64,000 nt of DNA from Alphaproteobacteria bacterium (GTDB lineage Bacteria; Pseudomonadota; Alphaproteobacteria; UBA8366; Aestuariispiraceae), in NCBI GenBank assembly GCA_024743195.1, contig JANSXE010000010.1, positions 62,001 to 126,000 of the forward strand, in the 5' to 3' direction. The translations under genes were made by a program, and so were the position numbers. This document shows, piece after piece, positions 61,469 through 64,000 of this stretch. Within the stretch, counting starts at the first letter, position 1. Each line of letters begins with the position of its first letter. The notes under the pieces are model-generated. The model searched no databases. It was not told the DNA's origin and saw only the letters and a list, made by a program, of their open reading frames with translations.

Positions 61469-62482
61469 CTAGCGGCTGGCGCCTAACGGGGGGACGGGCG
61501 GGAAGCTGTTCTCGAAGAAGGCGAGCCAGTTGCCGCCGATCACGCCGGCCACGTCCTCGGCCGAGAAGCCGGCGACGCGCAGGCCCTTCTCGAGGGTCGG
61601 GAAATCGCGGTTGTCGCGGAACCAGTCCGGCTGTTTGGGGAAGCCCGGGTTCGCCTTCGAGCCTTCGCCGTAGTCCACGCCCTTGGTCCAGCGGCCGGAG
61701 CGCATCCACTCCACCACGCTGTCCGGCTGGTCCTGGACCAGGTCGCTGCCGATCCCGATATGCTTCGGCCCCATCAGGTCGGCCGTCCGGGCCGCCATGT
61801 CGCAGAAGCTCTGCAGCGTGCAGCCGCTTCCGTCCTGCAGATGATGCGGATAGAGCGAGAAGCCGAGCATCCCGCCGGACCGGCCCAGCTCGCGCAGCAC
61901 GTCGTCCGACTTGTTGCGCAGCGCCGGGCGCCAGAAGGCCGGGTTGGCGTGGGTGATCGCGATCGGCCGCTCGGACAGCTCGATCGCCTCCAGCGTCGAC
62001 CGCTCGGCCGAATGCGACATGTCGATCACCAGCCCGACCCGGTTCATCTCGCGGATCACCTCGCGGCCCATGCGCGTGATCCCCGGATCTTCCGCCTCGT
62101 AGCAGCCGGTCGCCAGCAGCGACTGGTTGTTGTAGCTGAGCTGCATGAAGCGCGCGCCCAGCCGATGCAGGATTTCGACCAGCCCGATGTCGTCCTCGAT
62201 CGGGCTGCAGTTCTGGAACCCGAAGAAGATCGCGGTGCGGTCGGTCCTATAGGCCTCGCGCACATCCTCGGCCCAATAGCCGGGCATGATCAGGTCGGCG
62301 TGCCGCTCGAAGCGGCGGTTCCATTCCTCGAAGCGCGCGACGGTCTCGCGGAACAGCTCGTGATAGGCGATGGTGACGTGCACCGCGTCGACGCCGCCCT
62401 TGCGCATCTGGCGGAAGATCTTCTCCGACCAGTTGGCGTATTGCAGGCCGTCGATGCGGATCGGGCGTTGCATCGCGCTCAC
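61469..62482 (-). CDS. M19 membrane-dipeptidase family protein with altered metal site
   Basis: A 337-residue protein of the renal/membrane dipeptidase (M19) family, recognised by GREVIREMNRVGLVIDMSHSA, RPIAITHANP and KHIGIGSDLVQ. The N-terminal HXD zinc motif of active enzymes (DGHND) reads D11-GLQY here, and the bridging Glu region reads FQN near residue 90. His157 and His178 are kept. It resembles the dipeptidase-like protein beside the dimethylglycine dehydrogenase genes of Pseudomonas (PA5396 group). It overlaps the aldehyde dehydrogenase by 4 bases. It probably does not cut peptides. Confidence 0.85.
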   Translation of the reverse strand: MSAMQRPIRIDGLQYANWSEKIFRQMRKGGVDAVHVTIAYHELFRETVARFEEWNRRFERHADLIMPGYWAEDVREAYRTDRTAIFFGFQNCSPIEDDIGLVEILHRLGARFMQLSYNNQSLLATGCYEAEDPGITRMGREVIREMNRVGLVIDMSHSAERSTLEAIELSERPIAITHANPAFWRPALRNKSDDVLRELGRSGGMLGFSLYPHHLQDGSGCTLQSFCDMAARTADLMGPKHIGIGSDLVQDQPDSVVEWMRSGRWTKGVDYGEGSKANPGFPKQPDWFRDNRDFPTLEKGLRVAGFSAEDVAGVIGGNWLAFFENSFPPVPPLGASR

Positions 62483-63933
62483 GCCGGCGTTCCGGCCGCG
62501 ATATAGGCCGTCTTGACGCTGGTGTAGAACTCTTGCGCGTAGCGGCCCTGCTCGCGCGGACCGAAGGAGCTGTCGCCGCGCCCGCCGAAGGGCACGTGAT
62601 AGTCGGTGCCGGCCGTGGGCAGGTTCACCATCACGCAGCCGGTCCTGGCGTTGCGCCGGAAGTGCGTCGCGCGGGCGAGCGAGCGGGTCACGATCCCCGC
62701 GGTCAGACCGAAGCGGGTGTCGTTCGCGGCCGCCAGCGCCTCCTCGTAGGAGCCGATCTTGATCACGCAGGCGATGGGGCCGAACATCTCCTCGCGGTTG
62801 ACGCGCATGGCGTTGGTGGTGTTCGCGAACAGCGCCGGCGCCTGATAGTAACCCTCCTGGGCGAGGGCGAGCCGCTCGCCGCCGCAGATGTGCTCGGCGC
62901 CCTCCTGCTTCGCCAGCTCGATATAGGCGAGGTTGGAGGCCAGTTGCCCCTCGCTCACGACCGGGCCCATCTGAACCCCCTCCGCCAGCGCGGGACCGAC
63001 CTTGAGCGCCTGCGCGGCCGCCGCGGTCTTCTCGACGAAGGCGTCATGCACCGCCTCATGCACGATCAGGCGCGACGAGGCCGTGCATTTCTGCCCGGTC
63101 CCGCCATAGGCCCCGCCGACGGCGAGGCTGACGGCCAGATCCAGATCCGCGTCGTCCATCACCACGAGCGGGTTCTTGGAGCCCATCTCCATCTGCAGCT
63201 TGGTGCGGTTGACCGCCGCGGCGGCCGCAATCGTCCGCCCCACCTCGACCGAGCCGGTGAAGCTGACGGCGTCGACGCCCTCGCTCTCGATCAGGGTCTG
63301 GCCGACGGAGCCGCCGGGCCCCATCACCAGATTGAACAACCCCGCCGGGATTTGCGGCTGGCGCGAGACGATCTCGGCCAGCGACCAGGCGCTGGCCGGC
63401 GTCAGGTTCGCCGGCTTCCAGACCACCGCGTTGCCGAAGGCCAGCGCCGGCGCGATCTTCCAGACCGCCGTCGCCATCGGGAAGTTCCAGGGGCTGATCA
63501 CCGCGACGACGCCCACCGGCTCGCGCCGCACGTCGATCTCCACGCCCGGGCGCACGCTGTCGGCCGTATCGCCGATCTGGCGCAGAACCTCGGCGGCGTA
63601 ATAGGTGAAGAACTGGCCGGCCCGGTAGACCTCGCCCTTGCCTTCGGCGAAGGGTTTGCCCTCTTCGCGCGAGAGCTGGCGGCCCAGCTCCTCGGCCCGC
63701 GCCTTCAATTCCTCGCCGATCGCCATCAGCGCCGTGTAGCGATCCTCCAACCCGGTCGCGGCCCATTTGATCTGGGCGGCGCGGGCCGCCTCCACGGCGC
63801 GCGCGGTCTGCGCCGCATCCGCCTGGGCGAAGAGGCCCAGGCTGTCGCTCAGGTCGGAGGGATTGCGGTTCTCGACCGCGTCCGCGCCCGCGACCCACGC
63901 GCCGGCGATGTAGTTCTTGAAGAGGTCGGCCAT
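62479..63933 (-). CDS. Aldehyde dehydrogenase family protein
   Basis: A 484-residue NAD(P)-dependent enzyme that oxidises an aldehyde to an acid. The catalytic Cys lies in GGTGQKCTASSRLIVHE and the general base Glu in LQMEMGSKNPLVVMDDADL; the cofactor motif SFTGSVEVGRTI and the PWNFP motif are intact. The sequence is closest in style to ketoglutarate-semialdehyde and related dehydrogenases rather than BetB. ATG 63933 is chosen because it begins the family's LFKNYIAGAWV. It is the first gene of the operon in the window, and its promoter is just at or beyond the right edge. Confidence 0.93.
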   Translation of the reverse strand: MADLFKNYIAGAWVAGADAVENRNPSDLSDSLGLFAQADAAQTARAVEAARAAQIKWAATGLEDRYTALMAIGEELKARAEELGRQLSREEGKPFAEGKGEVYRAGQFFTYYAAEVLRQIGDTADSVRPGVEIDVRREPVGVVAVISPWNFPMATAVWKIAPALAFGNAVVWKPANLTPASAWSLAEIVSRQPQIPAGLFNLVMGPGGSVGQTLIESEGVDAVSFTGSVEVGRTIAAAAAVNRTKLQMEMGSKNPLVVMDDADLDLAVSLAVGGAYGGTGQKCTASSRLIVHEAVHDAFVEKTAAAAQALKVGPALAEGVQMGPVVSEGQLASNLAYIELAKQEGAEHICGGERLALAQEGYYQAPALFANTTNAMRVNREEMFGPIACVIKIGSYEEALAAANDTRFGLTAGIVTRSLARATHFRRNARTGCVMVNLPTAGTDYHVPFGGRGDSSFGPREQGRYAQEFYTSVKTAYIAAGTPA

Positions 63934-64000
63934 GCCGCGCTCGGCTCCCGGTTGTCGCATGTCGCGAAGGATCTGCGAAGGCGGTGAGCCTGCAAGGCGT

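Overview
The window is a high-GC, gene-dense stretch of chromosome from an alphaproteobacterium, most likely of the Rhodospirillales/Kiloniellales type. Markers for this are split F-ATPase b and b' subunits (atpI-atpB-atpE-atpF'-atpF), an mmcB-type gene, the mutY - DUF721 - dsbA-like - smc neighbourhood, several PAS_5-family proteins, a long YidC, and an rpmH-rnpA-yidC-engB block. This assignment is inferred from gene content only.

Layout. 1-1104: the 3' end of gyrB and a GFA-family gene. 1105-8663: an accessory-looking stretch holding two clusters of a 26-bp GGGGACA repeat, an intact IS256-family insertion sequence (with inverted ends and an 8-bp target duplication) that splits a decayed cupin gene, a double PAS_5 protein, soxR with a divergent VOC gene and a SoxR box, a DM13 protein, an intact cupin paralogue and a second GFA protein. 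8664-11975: a Ysc84 lipid-binding protein, then cobQ and cobD (cobalamin). 12019-16475: a signalling cluster made of a degenerate EAL protein, a LapG-like cysteine protease and a membrane protein with a degenerate HD-GYP domain. 16537-24174: phosphatase, hldE, mmcB, an AsmA-like protein, a FecR-domain protein, two more PAS_5 proteins and an MFS carrier. 24541-26070: a small AT-richer islet ending at the 3' end of tRNA-Arg(ACG).

26457-28872: a lipoprotein, a DUF4864 protein and gpt. 29049-32401: a metal-transport-like operon (small His-rich exported protein, DUF2933, ICMT-like protein, an unusual CDF carrier, EamA carrier). 32421-38520: a peptide ABC importer without ATPases, plus P1 and M81 peptidases. 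38615-40846: an orphan histidine kinase and a TVP38 protein. 41127-44292: rpmH-rnpA-yidC-engB. 44626-46393: YjbQ, GNAT, a small conserved protein and a VOC protein. 46474-49288: the F0 part of ATP synthase. 49396-57123: smc, dsbA-like, DUF721/DciA, mutY, mscS. 57291-63933: a five-gene operon (aldehyde dehydrogenase, M19-like protein, BCCT carrier, a 570-residue protein of unknown family, DUF3726) that looks like a betaine-utilisation locus.

The items most worth a second look are the CDF carrier that lacks both expected transmembrane Asp ligands, the LapG/EAL/HD-GYP cluster in which both c-di-GMP domains are degenerate, the betaine-type operon with a dipeptidase homologue that has lost part of its metal site and a large unassigned partner, and a pair of inverted intergenic repeats whose hairpin stems differ by compensated changes.
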